Notes under the pieces: model-generated
Told to the model about the DNA's origin: nothing
The model's input: the letters and a program-made list of their open reading frames with translations, nothing else
Database searches by the model: none
Translations under genes and position numbers: made by a program
Part shown: piece after piece, positions 5,776 through 6,196 of the stretch
Layout: each line of letters opens with the position of its first letter
How positions within the stretch are numbered: position 1 is the first letter of the stretch
DNA from: Betaproteobacteria bacterium
GTDB lineage: Bacteria; Pseudomonadota; Gammaproteobacteria; Burkholderiales; SG8-39
NCBI GenBank assembly: GCA_012274205.1
Contig: JAAOZY010000249.1
Span: forward strand, 1 to 6,196
Direction: 5' to 3'
Length of the DNA stretch: 6,196 bases

Positions 5776-6196
5776 ACGATGGTGCCGATGAACAGCGCCG
5801 CGAGCACCGCCATCGCCGCGCCCTCGGTGGCGGTGACCACGCCGCCGAAGATCGAGCCGAGAATGATCACCGGCAGGAAGAAGGCCCAGAATGCGTCCTT
5901 GAACGTTTCCTTGACGCGCTTGAACGCAAATGATTCTTCCACCGGGAATTTGTAGCGGCGCGCGAACCAGTAAGCCATACCCATCAAGCCCAGTCCGCCG
6001 AGCAGGCCCGGCACGATGCCGGCGACGAACAGTTGGACCACCGAGGTGTCGGCCATCACCGCGTACAGCACCATCGGAATCGACGGCGGGATGATCACCG
6101 CCAGGGTCGCCGCCGAGGACATGACGGCAGCGGCGAATTCCTTGGAATAGCCGCGGCTTTGCATCGCCGGGATCAGCACCGAGCCGAGCGCGGCCA
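5664..6196 (-). pseudogene. dctM: Inverted dctM fragment (second copy of residues 118-155 plus downstream part)
   Basis: Read leftwards from the right edge this encodes AALGSVLIPAMQSRGYSKEF, a duplicate of the plus-strand DctM, and then the true continuation absent there: IPMVLYAVMADTSVVQLF, AGIVPGLLGG, LPVIILGSIFGGVVTATEGA and FIGTIVYRELNLAHLRTA. These are typical DctM elements; TATEGA is a conserved motif of the second half. About 113 new residues are present, giving roughly 268-270 of about 425 DctM residues when joined to codon 155. Near 5736 the frame re-enters the antisense of the left arm, reads an unrelated tail (GGMITARVAAEDMTAAANSL) and stops at 5664-5666. GTG 6179 is not a real start, since the frame is open to the window edge. 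This is a displaced piece of the same gene, not a separate protein. Confidence 0.85.
6079..6196 (-). repeat. Right arm of the 118-bp perfect inverted repeat
   Basis: Reverse complement of 5618-5735 without a mismatch. It reaches the last base of the window, so its true length is unknown; it may extend further or stop there as a contig end. The arms enclose 343 bases (5736-6078). Confidence 0.97.

Noticed and set aside
5751..5933. Short plus-strand frame of 60 codons after the dctM break
   Set aside because: It is the antisense of the inverted dctM segment, whose minus-strand translation is clearly a permease.
5618..6196. Insertion sequence or transposon end as the cause of the inverted repeat
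   Set aside because: The arms are internal dctM coding sequence, the enclosed DNA is also dctM, and there is no transposase, target duplication or terminal motif.

Overview
This GC-rich window looks proteobacterial, most likely beta-proteobacterial. That view rests on codon style, the divergent GntR/TRAP layout and the protein families; no marker gene is present, so it is an inference. The window holds two divergent gene groups around an AT-rich control region at about 2251-2425. No tRNA, rRNA, CRISPR array or insertion sequence was seen.

Minus strand, read right to left: a GntR/FCD-type repressor (2250-1537), a DsbA/FrnE-like thiol oxidoreductase with a CPWC motif (1428-769, TTG start), and the N-terminal FAD-binding part of a lactate/glycolate/2-hydroxyglutarate-type dehydrogenase, which runs off the left edge (737-1). 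Plus strand: a class-V PLP aminotransferase of the serine/alanine/aspartate-glyoxylate family (2426-3625), then a TRAP transporter: periplasmic binding protein DctP (3709-4683), small permease DctQ (4752-5264) and the start of large permease DctM (from 5272).

The control region carries three copies of a TGCATACA-like near-palindrome, a good sigma70-type promoter for the repressor, a weaker candidate promoter for the aminotransferase-TRAP genes, and a nested dyad. This suggests local, probably autoregulated, control of both transcripts by the GntR protein. Together the genes fit import and oxidation of a small 2-hydroxy or amino acid, with glyoxylate as a possible shared intermediate (dehydrogenase makes it, aminotransferase converts it to glycine). 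The substrate cannot be read from the sequence.

The main anomaly is the right end. dctM is intact to codon 155 (base 5735) and then breaks. The next 343 bases (5736-6078) carry the continuation of DctM on the opposite strand. They are followed by a perfect inverted copy (6079-6196) of bases 5618-5735, reaching the last base of the window. This is a fold-back structure. Inverting the segment would not give a full-length DctM, so a chimeric molecule or assembly artefact is more likely than a phase-variable switch, but the sequence alone cannot decide.
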